NCBI GenBank assembly: GCA_018675335.1
Contig: JABGYH010000004.1
Coordinates: forward strand, 111,076-175,075
Direction of reading: 5' to 3'
DNA from: Candidatus Woesearchaeota archaeon
Lineage (GTDB): Archaea > Nanobdellota > Nanobdellia > Woesearchaeales > UBA11576
DNA length: 64,000 nt
Below, one piece after another: positions 1 through 8,873 of this stretch. The translations under genes were made by a program, and so were the position numbers. The notes under the pieces are model-generated. The model did not search any database and was not told the DNA's origin. It saw only the letters and a list, made by a program, of their open reading frames with translations. How positions within the stretch are numbered: the stretch's first letter is position 1; each line of letters begins with the position of its first letter.

Positions 1-3
1 ATG

Positions 4-768
4 TTAATTAGCGTACTGTGAAAGTATTCTCATAATTGGATGTTTGGCAGTTATAATTTCTTGATCTAGCAATCTCCAATCAATTGGAACTTTAGTCATA
101 ACATCCACACCTTTAGATTTTGTTACCACCCTTAATAATTCTAAACCATCACTATAAACTAAACCTTCTTCACCAAAATACTTATTACCTCGACTATGAT
201 CCCCATTAAATAAATCAGTAGAACAAAAAACAGCAAATCCTTCATACCAAAGATTGTGCCTATCAGATCTTTTGTAAGATTCTGGATGAATTAAATCCCA
301 CACGGCATGAGCTAATTCATGAACTATAATAGGATCAAAAGGCGCAGTCATTATAGGATCAACAAAATTAGAATAAAGTAAATGTCTCATTTTTAGCCCA
401 GTTGGAAAAAAAATATTTCCCCTAGCATAAACTGCTTTAGCACATAAGTGATCTTTAGATAATGCATTCGCACGAATAATTGGAACTGCTAAAAATTTTG
501 AAATATAAAACATAAGATTGAAATTAAATCCTGTAGGCTCGACTTTTTGTTCTACCAACTTATGTTCAAAATTATTCCAATAACTAGATTCCATAAAATT
601 TGCTAAATCATCAAAAAACTTGATTTGAACATTACTTAAATCAACACCAAAATAATCTCCCATTAACGCTTTATTTCTCTCTAGACTTCTATTAAGTCTT
701 GTTTCTAACCTTCTTTGTTCAATTTTAGAAAATGGAATTATTGCATTTATCAAATCATTAAGACTCAT
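4..768 (-). CDS. HExxH zinc metalloprotease-like protein
   Basis: The 254-residue protein has HELAH at residues 150-154 and a second glutamate in WYEGFAVF at about residue 176, 22 residues on. HExxH with a downstream glutamate is the zinc site of gluzincin metallopeptidases. No signal peptide or membrane segment is visible, so it is probably cytoplasmic. The N-terminal 140 residues resemble nothing I recognise. The gene is complete, its stop lying at the very edge of the window. It faces away from the thioredoxin gene. The substrate is unknown; the fold call rests on the motif alone. Confidence 0.65.
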   Translation of the reverse strand: MSLNDLINAIIPFSKIEQRRLETRLNRSLERNKALMGDYFGVDLSNVQIKFFDDLANFMESSYWNNFEHKLVEQKVEPTGFNFNLMFYISKFLAVPIIRANALSKDHLCAKAVYARGNIFFPTGLKMRHLLYSNFVDPIMTAPFDPIIVHELAHAVWDLIHPESYKRSDRHNLWYEGFAVFCSTDLFNGDHSRGNKYFGEEGLVYSDGLELLRVVTKSKGVDVMTKVPIDWRLLDQEIITAKHPIMRILSQYAN

Positions 769-869
769 AATAACAAATTAAAAAAGAACTCATTTATAAC
801 AATAATTGTTATACATCATACTTAATAGTACTTCCATTTTTTATACATTTTTTAAGGTTCTCAAAAGCA

Positions 870-877
870 TTTATATA
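870..877 (+). promoter_or_regulatory. TATA box for the thioredoxin operon
   Basis: TTTATATA lies about 112 bases before the thioredoxin ATG. A start site about 25-28 bases downstream would leave a leader of roughly 85 bases that contains the GGAGGT ribosome-binding site. Confidence 0.45.
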
Positions 878-988
878 TGACTTCCAGTTTATAGCAGTAC
901 TGTGAACAAAAAGTTGTATCAACCCAAATTTTAACTTAAAGGATTGTTACAAACAACACACAATATCCTATTTATGGAGGTAACCAAA

Positions 989-1306
989 ATGAGCGTAAAA
1001 GAATTAAGCAAAACAAATTTTGATGAATCAGTTAAAGGAGACAAACCAGTAATTGTCGATTTTTGGGCAAGTTGGTGCGGACCTTGCAAAATGATGGGCC
1101 CAGTATTTGATGAACTAAGCGAAGAGTATGACAATTTAGAATTTGCAAAAGTTAGTACTGAACTAGAACCAGAACTTGCAGAAAAAAACTCAGTTAGAGG
1201 AATTCCTTGTTTAATAGTATTCAAAGACGGAAAAGAAGTAGACCGAATTGTAGGCTATACACCGAAAGATGCGTTAAAAGAAAAAATTAATGCAATCATT
1301 AATTAA
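989..1306 (+). CDS. trxA: Thioredoxin
   Basis: This 105-residue protein is a single thioredoxin fold with the redox motif WCGPC (C30, C33), the DFWASW strand before it and the cis-proline GIPCLIVF near residue 73. It would reduce protein disulfides in the cytoplasm. I chose the ATG at 989 because GAGGT at 977-981 sits exactly seven bases before it; an upstream in-frame ATG at 944 has no such site. The next gene, a winged-helix protein, follows after 19 bases and is probably cotranscribed. Length and motifs match ordinary thioredoxins. The extra cysteine right after the cis-proline region is less usual. Confidence 0.95.
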   Translation: MSVKELSKTNFDESVKGDKPVIVDFWASWCGPCKMMGPVFDELSEEYDNLEFAKVSTELEPELAEKNSVRGIPCLIVFKDGKEVDRIVGYTPKDALKEKINAIIN

Positions 1307-1325
1307 AAAAACTGGTTAAAATAAA

Positions 1326-1673
1326 ATGATAGACTTTGCATGCAAACAATTCAAACTGGAAGAAGTTATTAAATGTGGACTTGGCTTAAGTAAAGCAGAC
1401 TACAAATTATTAGAATTTTTGTTACAGCAATACGATGAGTGGTTCACAACTGACGATCTAGCAAAAAGAATGAAACTTAATCTTTCAACAATACAACGAA
1501 GCGTGAAAAAGTTAAGTGAAAAGCAAGTAATTAAAAGATCACAAAATAACTTAGATGGTGGCGGATATATGTATGTTTATCAAATTAAAGATAAAGACCA
1601 AATAAGAGAATTAATGATGAATATAGTTACTGCATGGGTTAAACGTGTCGATGATGAACTAAAGAAGTGGTAA
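1326..1673 (+). CDS. Winged-helix transcriptional regulator
   Basis: The 115-residue protein has a MarR/TrmB-like winged helix-turn-helix at about residues 20-85: an LSKADYKLLEFL helix, then TTDDLAKRMKLNLSTIQRSVKKL as recognition region, then a short wing containing DGGGYMYVY. A C-terminal helix with VTAWVKRVDDEL could mediate dimerisation. It lies 19 bases after thioredoxin on the same strand, so a redox-linked regulatory role is possible, but no cysteine pair suggests direct redox sensing. The exact family is not clear to me. Confidence 0.75.
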   Translation: MIDFACKQFKLEEVIKCGLGLSKADYKLLEFLLQQYDEWFTTDDLAKRMKLNLSTIQRSVKKLSEKQVIKRSQNNLDGGGYMYVYQIKDKDQIRELMMNIVTAWVKRVDDELKKW

Positions 1674-1682
1674 TCGCCAAAA

Positions 1683-1720
1683 AAATTCTTTTAAATTTTT
1701 TTTATTTTAAATTGTTGAAC
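1683..1720. terminator. T-rich termination region between convergent genes
   Basis: A run of eight T within TTTTAAATTTTTTTTATTTT follows the plus-strand winged-helix gene and lies about 50 bases beyond the end of the convergent methylase gene. Poly-T tracts end archaeal transcripts; no stable hairpin precedes it. Confidence 0.4.
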
Positions 1721-1763
1721 TCACACAATAAAATATTTAATTTTTAAAATAAGATATTATTAA

Positions 1764-2402
1764 TTATTTTTTTACGAGTCTCCAACAGCCAACTTTAATT
1801 CTTTCAATTCTTTTTTTATGAAAAGATTGAGTTGCTTTAAGAGGAAAATCAAATATCCAATGATTTGAACTTCTAAAATTATTATCTTTTGAAACTGCAG
1901 ACACAAATGACGCTGTTGATTCTTTATGAAAACTATAAATCACATTTGTAATCTTAAATGCCTTTTCTAAAAAAGATTTATCTGCATGAGTATTTCGAGT
2001 ACCAAATGGAGGATTTTGAATAACTACATCCACGTTTTCTTGAAAATTTAAAATATCTTGATTAAGAAAAACAAATTCGCCCATTTTTGATTCTATTTCA
2101 AACTCTTCAAATAAATTCGCAAGATTTTCTTTAGCAATATTTAATGCAGCTAAATCAAGTTCAATAAAAAAAACTTTTTTAGCACCTAACAATAATGCAC
2201 CAATACCAAGAATTCCCGTACCACAACCAAAATCTGCAATTGTTTTATTTTCGATATCCTGGTTCATAAATGAGTTCCATAAAACTTCTGCTGCAATTTC
2301 TGAATCAGTAGGATATTGTTCTAATTTAACATTAGGATTTGAAAATAATTTAAGCTTGGATAAAATAATTGCAAGACTTGATTTTGAATTAACTAAAGCC
2401 AT
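1764..2402 (-). CDS. METTL5-like RNA N6-adenine methylase
   Basis: The 212-residue protein is a class I SAM-dependent methylase with SAM motif DFGCGTG (57-63), the acidic strand ending FFIELD near 80, and the catalytic NPPF tetrad at about 130-133, which marks N6-adenine or amino methylases. The N-terminal LEQYPTDSEIAAEVLW and the overall size match the METTL5/archaeal family that modifies an adenosine of small-subunit rRNA. That substrate is family knowledge, not shown here. Transcribed alone, tail to tail with the winged-helix gene. Confidence 0.85.
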   Translation of the reverse strand: MALVNSKSSLAIILSKLKLFSNPNVKLEQYPTDSEIAAEVLWNSFMNQDIENKTIADFGCGTGILGIGALLLGAKKVFFIELDLAALNIAKENLANLFEEFEIESKMGEFVFLNQDILNFQENVDVVIQNPPFGTRNTHADKSFLEKAFKITNVIYSFHKESTASFVSAVSKDNNFRSSNHWIFDFPLKATQSFHKKRIERIKVGCWRLVKK

Positions 2403-2509
2403 AATAATTTAGAATCAGCAAAGATTAATAAGTTTTTCTAGATAAAAATTGATTATGCTACTTAGCACTTAAAAATTTAATTACTGTACTGATTAACACC
2501 GCACAATAT

Positions 2510-3073
2510 TTAATCGCAACTACTCCTACAATAATCACAGATAGATCTAGAATCAGTTGGAGGAATAATCACCCTCATTCCTCTTTGAAATGCAGGAGTT
2601 GAATTTCTAATATAACCCAAAATAACATCATCAATTTGAGCCCCATCAAAAAATCTAGCACCATATCCCTTTGCCCGCGCAGCAGTTTCAAATAAAGCTC
2701 TATGCGCAATAGGTAATAGATGAACATATGATTCTTTTTTTTCTGATTTATCATCAAGAGGATTTTCAAAATAATCAGGAATCCTAAACTCTAAATTAAA
2801 TAATACATCGCTAGTGCCATAAGTTTTTCTAAACCTAAATTCAGGTCTTGACTGAACAATCCCAAAATTAAATCGTTCTTGACTACCATTACACATCAAG
2901 ACCATCCCCCTATAACCATCAACACTAGTTTTTTGAGCTGCCAATGCTTCATTTAACTTATCCTTAATTTTACCCATCACAGAATATTTAACAAGGGTAT
3001 CAAATCTACCAACCAATAAACAAACAGAATCCATTAGTACAACATCTAGTTGTTTACTATCCTCGCCCTTCAT
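2510..3073 (-). CDS. Hypothetical protein with C-terminal cysteine cluster
   Basis: I do not recognise this 187-residue protein. It is mixed alpha/beta with no signal peptide or membrane segment. It ends in CDYCRSSCD, three closely spaced cysteines that could bind a metal. The start at 3073 is supported by a TATA-like TTTTATATAC on the minus strand at 3095-3104, about 27 bases upstream, which predicts a leaderless message. It stands alone between the methylase gene and a 600-base intergenic stretch. Confidence 0.6.
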   Translation of the reverse strand: MKGEDSKQLDVVLMDSVCLLVGRFDTLVKYSVMGKIKDKLNEALAAQKTSVDGYRGMVLMCNGSQERFNFGIVQSRPEFRFRKTYGTSDVLFNLEFRIPDYFENPLDDKSEKKESYVHLLPIAHRALFETAARAKGYGARFFDGAQIDDVILGYIRNSTPAFQRGMRVIIPPTDSRSICDYCRSSCD

Positions 3074-3676
3074 AAAAACTTATACTCAATAAAAGTATAT
3101 AAAACTATTCATACAAATAAACCTGTGAAAAAGTAAAAAAATAAATTAAAAATAGAAACATTAAATCAAACGCAAACAGACATAGTTAAAAACAAAAAAA
3201 AATTAATGGTTAAAATTAACCACCCACTAAAGAAAAAATAAATGCTCTTTTTCTCAATGTGTCAAAAAATCCTGCAAGAAGTATTAAGAACGCAATACTC
3301 ATCATCAGAAAGTAATTACAACTAATTAGCAAGCTAAAACACACAAAAATAGCCAAAAATTAAACTGAACTTGACAAACATAAAAATATCAAAAACCTGC
3401 TTTAAGTAGAATAATTTCAAAAAAAAAAGCATAAAACAAAAAAAATTACTAAAATAACAGAGAATCACGTAAAATCACCAAATAACATTATTATATCGCA
3501 CTCACCATACTAATAAACAGGAAAAGGGGAATAAATAATCTGATCTTTATTGATTATTTTAAACAAACATGCTGTGTTGAGAAAAAAAAGAGAATACTAG
3601 CAAAAGCTCTGTACTAATTATTGAATCACACTAGCGAAAGCTAGATTGAAACGGGCAAAAATATAGGTGGGGAACC
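3074..3676. other. 600-base intergenic region with small hairpins
   Basis: There is no convincing gene. The left end holds the minus-strand TATA at 3095-3104. Tiny ORFs such as one at about 3242-3325 lack a ribosome-binding site. Near the right end are two similar elements, ACTAGCAAAAGCT (about 3597-3609) and ACTAGCGAAAGCT (3630-3642). The second folds into CTAGC-GAAA-GCTAG, a GNRA-capped hairpin at 3631-3644, shortly before the ATPase gene. The stretch may carry a leader or small RNA. Confidence 0.4.
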
Positions 3677-5617
3677 ATGACTGACAATAACCAAAATTTA
3701 GAACAAATAGCCAATGAAGGCGCGGCAAGCGTTCACGTAAGAGAACCGAAAAAACCAAAAAACGATGCAGAAATTGAATGGGACGATCCAGTATCAATCA
3801 AAACGTATTTAGATAAATTTGTGTACGGACAAGAAGCTGCAAAACGAGCACTTTCAGTTGCGTTTTCTGATTATATGTCACTAGGCAAACAATCACACTC
3901 ACTTCTTATTGGCCCATCAGGATCAGGTAAAACCTATATGATCTCAGTTCTATGTGACGCCGCAGGAATACCATTTGCAAAAAAAAGTTTAGCAAGACTA
4001 AGTTCTGAAGGTTACAAAGGAGAAAACTTAAGTGGAATTGTTGAAGCACTAAAAGATGCCCGAAAAGGTATTTTATTCTTTGATGAATTCGACAAAGTAG
4101 CAGTTGCACAAAACTCACACTGGGGAGATAGTTTTCCTAAAAAATTACAAGAAGAATTATTATCATATTTTACTGGAGAAATTGTTCATGGAGTAGATAC
4201 ATCAAGATTTTTAATAGTTGCAGCAGGAGCGTTTCATGGAGGATTTGGAAAAACTTCATTATACCAAGTAATTCAAAAAAGACTTGGAGGAAGTCAAGCA
4301 CAAGTAAAACCAGAAACATTGCTTGAACAATTAGTTGATCAAGACTTAATGGAATATGGCCTTATGCCTGAACTTGTTGGAAGACTGGCAAATAAAGCAC
4401 CACTTGTTGAGATAGATTCTGAAGGATTATATGAAATTCTTTCAAACAAAGAAAGTTCACCTGCAAAGGAAGCTTCCGAATACTTCCAAGAAATGGGAAT
4501 TACACTATTATTTGAAGACTCAGCACTACAAGAAATTGCAAAACTTGCAAAAACAGGTGTTGGTGTAAGAGGACTTCATAGCGTAGTAAATCAATTAGTA
4601 AATGAATATTCATTTGATCGAAAAAAACTTATCGGAACAACAATAACAATTGATAAAGCAAAAGTAGTAGATAAATTTGAGAAAGAAATTCAATTCGAAG
4701 AACCAGACGAAATAGAAATTGACTGGATGAATCCTGAATCAATTATCAATTATTTAGATAATTATGTTGTTGGACAAACAGAAGGAAAACAAGAACTAGC
4801 AAAAGCGTTTCACTTATACCACTTAAAATTACAAACTGGAAATCCACTTTTGCCAAAATCTAACGTATTAATACTTGGTCCATCAGGATCAGGAAAAACA
4901 TACATGATCGAACTACTAGCAAAAAAAGCACAATTACCAATGGCAAAAACAAATGCAGCAGGAAAAGTATCTGCAGCATACTCAGGAGATAGATTTGTCG
5001 ACGTATTTGATCAATTTAGTGAAAGTCAAACAACGGGAATTGTATATGTTGATGAAGTAGATAAAGTACTATTGAATCCAGGAAATCCAGTCAACAGTGA
5101 ACTTACCGGTTGTCTTGAAAATGGAGAAGTTGGAGGACGCCACACAGGAGGATATTTATTCATACTCTCAGGAGCATTCCAACCATTATATGATTATAAA
5201 AGAAGACTACTAGCTCAACAAACTGAAGACGGAGTTGTTATTCCTGCAGGTTATGAAGGAATTGAAATTACTCGAGATGACTTACAAGAAGTTGGAATAT
5301 CCCCCGAAATACTTGGAAGAGTACCAATCCTTGCAAAAACAGAAGCACTAAGCATTGATGATCTCGCAACAATCCTAACTAAAAAAGGATCCGTTCTTGA
5401 AGAGTATGGACAATACTTTGAATCAATGGGAAAAAGTTTAGAAATGGAAGATGGCGCACTAAGAGTAATGGCAGAACATGCATATGGACTTCGAGGTGCA
5501 AGAGGACTAAAAGATGTTGCTAACAGATTATTTGGAAGCTACATAATGGGAATTGCGCAAAATTCCGAAGAAGTAATACGAGTTACAGAAGACGAAGCTC
5601 GACGTGTTTTAGGGTGA
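3677..5617 (+). CDS. Tandem ClpX-like AAA+ ATPase
   Basis: This 646-residue protein carries two ClpX/HslU-type AAA+ modules. Module 1: GPSGSGKT Walker A at 79-86, pore loop EGYKGE, Walker B LFFDEFDK near 136, PELVGRLA box and sensor-2 GVRGLHS. Module 2: GPSGSGKT at 401-408, pore loop AAYSGD, Walker B VYVDEVDK near 459, PEILGRVP and GLRGARGL. All ATPase elements are intact in both. The zinc-binding N-domain of ClpX is missing and no IGF-type ClpP-binding loop is visible, so it probably acts as an unfoldase or remodeller without ClpP. AGGTGGGG precedes the ATG. The next gene starts within a few bases and is probably a partner. Confidence 0.9.
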   Translation: MTDNNQNLEQIANEGAASVHVREPKKPKNDAEIEWDDPVSIKTYLDKFVYGQEAAKRALSVAFSDYMSLGKQSHSLLIGPSGSGKTYMISVLCDAAGIPFAKKSLARLSSEGYKGENLSGIVEALKDARKGILFFDEFDKVAVAQNSHWGDSFPKKLQEELLSYFTGEIVHGVDTSRFLIVAAGAFHGGFGKTSLYQVIQKRLGGSQAQVKPETLLEQLVDQDLMEYGLMPELVGRLANKAPLVEIDSEGLYEILSNKESSPAKEASEYFQEMGITLLFEDSALQEIAKLAKTGVGVRGLHSVVNQLVNEYSFDRKKLIGTTITIDKAKVVDKFEKEIQFEEPDEIEIDWMNPESIINYLDNYVVGQTEGKQELAKAFHLYHLKLQTGNPLLPKSNVLILGPSGSGKTYMIELLAKKAQLPMAKTNAAGKVSAAYSGDRFVDVFDQFSESQTTGIVYVDEVDKVLLNPGNPVNSELTGCLENGEVGGRHTGGYLFILSGAFQPLYDYKRRLLAQQTEDGVVIPAGYEGIEITRDDLQEVGISPEILGRVPILAKTEALSIDDLATILTKKGSVLEEYGQYFESMGKSLEMEDGALRVMAEHAYGLRGARGLKDVANRLFGSYIMGIAQNSEEVIRVTEDEARRVLG

Positions 5618-5622
5618 TTAAA

Positions 5623-6141
5623 ATGAATGATAGACTTACCGAACTACTGACAAGTTCAAAACCTGCAAATTCTAATGCAGTAAAATCTGGAAAAGAAAAC
5701 AATCTAAGAGATAATACTCAAGGAGAAAATCCAACTAGTTCGAAAAATACAACGCTAGAAATAACTCTAGAAGACGCAATTTTCAAACTAAGTAAATTAC
5801 CTGCAAGTACTCAAGTTTATGTCGAATATAAAAAATCAATAGTCAAACATGAACCAACATATGCATCACCACAAGAAGTAATAAAAGTACTTGAAAAAGA
5901 TTTTGGTAAATGTATTTATTTTGATAAAGAAGATTATGCAAATAGAATTACTTATGAAACATCCAGATTACCAACAAATGACTGCGAAGTTATAAAACAT
6001 GAAATGTATTTTGAACATGCAGAACTTGATGCAATATTTGGTGGGGAAAAAATTCTTGGACACCCATTTAGAACATTACGTATAAAGTATGAAACTCAAA
6101 ATAGGCTCATAGATTATTTAAACGCACCAATGCGCAGTTAA
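5623..6141 (+). CDS. Unknown protein coupled to the ClpX-like ATPase
   Basis: I do not recognise this 172-residue protein. Residues 1-45 are polar and low-complexity, probably disordered, and rich in N, S and T. The rest is an alpha/beta domain containing LEDAIFKLSKLP and a FEHAELDAIFGGEKILGHPF segment. I chose ATG 5623 because GGTGA at 5613-5617, overlapping the ATPase stop, is correctly spaced; a GTG at 5614 is also in frame. Tight coupling suggests an adaptor or substrate of the ATPase; that is inference. Confidence 0.65.
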   Translation: MNDRLTELLTSSKPANSNAVKSGKENNLRDNTQGENPTSSKNTTLEITLEDAIFKLSKLPASTQVYVEYKKSIVKHEPTYASPQEVIKVLEKDFGKCIYFDKEDYANRITYETSRLPTNDCEVIKHEMYFEHAELDAIFGGEKILGHPFRTLRIKYETQNRLIDYLNAPMRS

Positions 6142-6199
6142 TTGACATGATCAAAAAAAAGAAATCAAGAAAAAAATTATTTCATTATTTTATAAATTT

Positions 6200-7333
6200 T
6201 TAATATTCTTCTACAAGCTTAACGTAATCCTTATGAACTTTAACTAGTTTATTTAAATCAACATATTCATTAGGACAATGCGCAAGTTTTTCATCACCCG
6301 CACCATAAATTATAAAATCACATTTTAAAAATCTAGAGTCAGTAGAATAACTCACACCTTGTGCTTTTCTTTTTAGAATTTTTTCAACCTTTTTAATTGT
6401 AGCAACAGATGATTGCGCAGCTTTTCCTGTTTCTAAAACTTTTATTTTGTAAGTCCAACTAAGTTTAGACTTAGAATGACTCGATTTAATTTTATTAATA
6501 ATTGATTTAACTTCTGCAAGAATATTTTTTGAGGTAATTTCTGGAATATGTCTTATGTCAATTCCAAATTTACAATAGTCAGCAACTTTGTTAAGTGCAT
6601 CACCTCCCGAAATAATTCCAAAATTAACAGTTAATGGAGGTGAGAGATATCTGTTTGGTTTTGAATTTAATTTTAGTTTTGATAATTCTCCAATCAATCT
6701 TGAAGCCACCTGAATTGAGTTAGTTCCTAAGTGAGGTGTTGATGCGTGAGCAGACTTTCCAAAAATCTCAATTTCTGCTTGAATAACTCCTTTATGAGAT
6801 ACAATTAATTTTTGATTTGTAGGCTCCCCCACAATCACTAAATCTTGATTGAATAATTGAGAATGATTTTTTAGAAGCATTTCCGCACCAAGTTTTCCAC
6901 CAGTTTCTTCATCAGCACAAAAAGCAAAACTTAACGTTGCATTAATACTTGCATATTTTTTTTGATTTTTCATAATTTCTTTTATTAAAACCATATGACT
7001 TGCGGCAGCACACTTCATATCACCAGAACCTAGACCATACAATTTATTATTTTTTATTACTGGTTTTAAAAATTTAGTAGTCCATCCACGAGAACCAGGA
7101 ACTGTATCCACATGAGTCATAAACATAATTTTTCGTTTTCCAGATCCTAATTTGATACTATTAATTAGATTAAGACGATTTGCTTTTCCAATAATCTTAC
7201 TTCTAATTTTTAATTTTTTAAATTCTTTATCCAAATAAGAAATTATTGCTTTTTCATTTCCAGGAGGATTTTGAGAATCAATACTTATGAGCTTTGAAAG
7301 TTCATTTGCTAATTGGGTTTTTAAGTCTGCCAT
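6200..7333 (-). CDS. M20-family metallopeptidase (ArgE/DapE/carboxypeptidase type)
   Basis: The 377-residue protein has the M20 zinc-binding pattern in order: THVDTVP, GSGDMK, catalytic DEETGG, GEPT, the lid-domain HAS histidine and the final metal ligand in AHCPNE. These enzymes hydrolyse N-acyl amino acids or short peptides (ArgE, DapE, CPG2, acylaminoacylases). The LYGLGSGDMKCA region and IDSQNPPGNE start are typical of the ArgE/DapE branch. No arginine or lysine biosynthetic genes lie nearby, so the substrate is open. Full length, single gene, start next to a short AT-rich leader. Confidence 0.9.
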   Translation of the reverse strand: MADLKTQLANELSKLISIDSQNPPGNEKAIISYLDKEFKKLKIRSKIIGKANRLNLINSIKLGSGKRKIMFMTHVDTVPGSRGWTTKFLKPVIKNNKLYGLGSGDMKCAAASHMVLIKEIMKNQKKYASINATLSFAFCADEETGGKLGAEMLLKNHSQLFNQDLVIVGEPTNQKLIVSHKGVIQAEIEIFGKSAHASTPHLGTNSIQVASRLIGELSKLKLNSKPNRYLSPPLTVNFGIISGGDALNKVADYCKFGIDIRHIPEITSKNILAEVKSIINKIKSSHSKSKLSWTYKIKVLETGKAAQSSVATIKKVEKILKRKAQGVSYSTDSRFLKCDFIIYGAGDEKLAHCPNEYVDLNKLVKVHKDYVKLVEEY

Positions 7334-7515
7334 TTTAATTTAACAGATGTGAATTTCATATAAAAACGTTTCTATATTAAATAAATAAGATTTTCGAGAA
7401 TTTAAGTTAAAATATAAATTTAAAGACCACATCAGAATTTGAAATAAATCTAAATTGAAAAATAAAACTAAAAGAACGTTAATTAATCATTCAAAATAGT
7501 AGTAATAGCTAGTAA

Positions 7516-7632
7516 TTATAAAATAAGGATAATAATGATTAAAAAAAATAATGCTAAAACTATTTTAACTACTAAATCGTCTTTTCTATTATCTCTAGTT
7601 CTTAGTTCTTGAGCCATCATTACATCAATCAT
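7516..7632 (-). CDS. 38-residue single-pass membrane peptide
   Basis: Reading the minus strand from ATG 7632 gives a 38-residue ORF. The first 23 residues are charged (QELRTRDNRKDD), followed by a hydrophobic helix of about 14 residues (VLALFFLIIIILIL) at the very C terminus. GAGGA lies six bases before the ATG (minus strand), matching the ribosome sites of confident genes here. The amphipathic layout, signal-like placement and good Shine-Dalgarno argue for a real small tail-anchored peptide. Function unknown. Confidence 0.6.
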   Translation of the reverse strand: MIDVMMAQELRTRDNRKDDLVVKIVLALFFLIIIILIL

Positions 7633-8211
7633 TTTTATTCCTCTAATACTTAACAGGTAACTTGAATGAATTAAAAAGGTTAGCATTCATAGTATCCCCA
7701 TAGTAGTAATAAAATTTCAATTAGTACGGGAAATACGAAAATACAAAGAATAGGCTGATTCTCCAGTAAAAAATACTAACACCCAACTAAAAAAAAGAAT
7801 GCTAACTTTTTGGTTGAACAAATGCAAAAAGATAGTAACGGAAATAATCAAAAACCAATTAAAACAATATTTTAAAAAATAAATAATTGCAATTTTAAAT
7901 TTAATTTTAAAAAATTTTCTCGACGAGATATGATGCACCATAAATGCTTCCACTCGAAAATAGTTAACAGAAGTTTTGGTAGTTGCGGAAGTAACGGAAA
8001 TGAGGGAAAAAACGGAACATTTAAATATGATTTTGAGATACTGAGTGTAGTTGTAAAAAACAACAGTTTTAGAACGACAAAATCTTGCGAATCTGAAACT
8101 TGCCAAAGACAACAAAACAAACATGCACAAAATACCGCTCAAGAGATATAAGATGAAAACTACAAAAATATATAAACGACAAAAATTCAAATCTCCATGG
8201 GGGTCATAGAC
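7633..8211. other. Region without a confident gene
   Basis: A minus-strand open frame spans 7717-8190 and would encode a protein with three hydrophobic stretches, but it opens with TTG and has no ribosome-binding site; hydrophobic frames are expected by chance in AT-rich DNA. GTAACGGAAAT recurs near 7835 and 7992. The right end carries the leader of the coiled-coil gene, with a GGGGGT site at 8199-8204. A diverged or decayed gene cannot be excluded. Confidence 0.35.
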
Positions 8212-8775
8212 ATGTTTGGTAAGAGAGGAAACTCTAAAGATAATATAAAATTAGCTACAGACTTAGTTAATATACAAACCAATCTAAAACACTCATTCTC
8301 AAAAATAAAAGAAGAATTTGACGACCACATACAATCAATAAATGACAATACTTCAGAACTTACAGTCCTGGAGGGTAATGTCTGTGAAGTAGACAAACGC
8401 CTCACTAAACTTGAGGAAAAAATGGATAACATACACATGATATTAAAGACCCTCCTATCCCAATCACACCTTAACATCGAATTAAACCAAGATGAACAAA
8501 AATTATTTTTACTATTATATACTTCAGATGAAGCAATGAATAGAAAAGAAATTTCAACAAAAATCTCACTTGAAGAAGAAACAGTAAGTGAATTGATTTT
8601 ATCAATGACAGATAAAGGAATCCCACTACACAGAATTAACACAACTCACGAAACACATTTTAAACTGGATGAAGAATTTAGACTTGCACAAGCAAGAGAG
8701 AAAATTATTAAAATTTGTCCAGAAGTAAATCAACAATACCAAAATAAATTATTATTCTCATTCTTTAACGAATAA
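8212..8775 (+). CDS. Coiled-coil winged-helix protein
   Basis: The 187-residue protein has an N-terminal coiled coil of about 85 residues (heptad-like VNIQTNLKHSFSKIKEEF through VCEVDKRLTKLEEKMDNI) and a C-terminal winged helix around residues 95-165 (EQKLFLLLYTSDEAMNRKEI, then TKISLEEETVSELILSM). That layout suggests a dimeric DNA-binding protein. I placed the start at ATG 8212 because GGGGGT (8199-8204) lies seven bases upstream; the in-frame ATG at 8197 overlaps that site. It stands alone, and its targets are unknown. Confidence 0.7.
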   Translation: MFGKRGNSKDNIKLATDLVNIQTNLKHSFSKIKEEFDDHIQSINDNTSELTVLEGNVCEVDKRLTKLEEKMDNIHMILKTLLSQSHLNIELNQDEQKLFLLLYTSDEAMNRKEISTKISLEEETVSELILSMTDKGIPLHRINTTHETHFKLDEEFRLAQAREKIIKICPEVNQQYQNKLLFSFFNE

Positions 8776-8873
8776 ATTAAAATAGATTTTTAATGCGATG
8801 TCAAATAGTTATTACCAAATATATTAATTTCACCACCGCAATTTTTTTAAATTAAAAATATGCAATAAATGAC

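Noticed and set aside
931..1224. 97-codon frame opposite the thioredoxin gene
   Set aside because: It is an antisense shadow of a certain gene with no start signal of its own.
3643..3652. GATTGAAAC resembling the 3' end of archaeal CRISPR repeats
   Set aside because: It occurs once, with no second copy at repeat-spacer distance and no cas genes, so it is not an array.
7930..8151. 73-codon plus-strand frame
   Set aside because: Low-complexity N, S, K and Q composition, no ribosome site or recognisable domain.
7717..8190. Minus-strand open frame with three hydrophobic stretches
   Set aside because: It opens at TTG without a ribosome site; hydrophobic frames arise by chance in AT-rich DNA. 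Left as part of an unassigned region.
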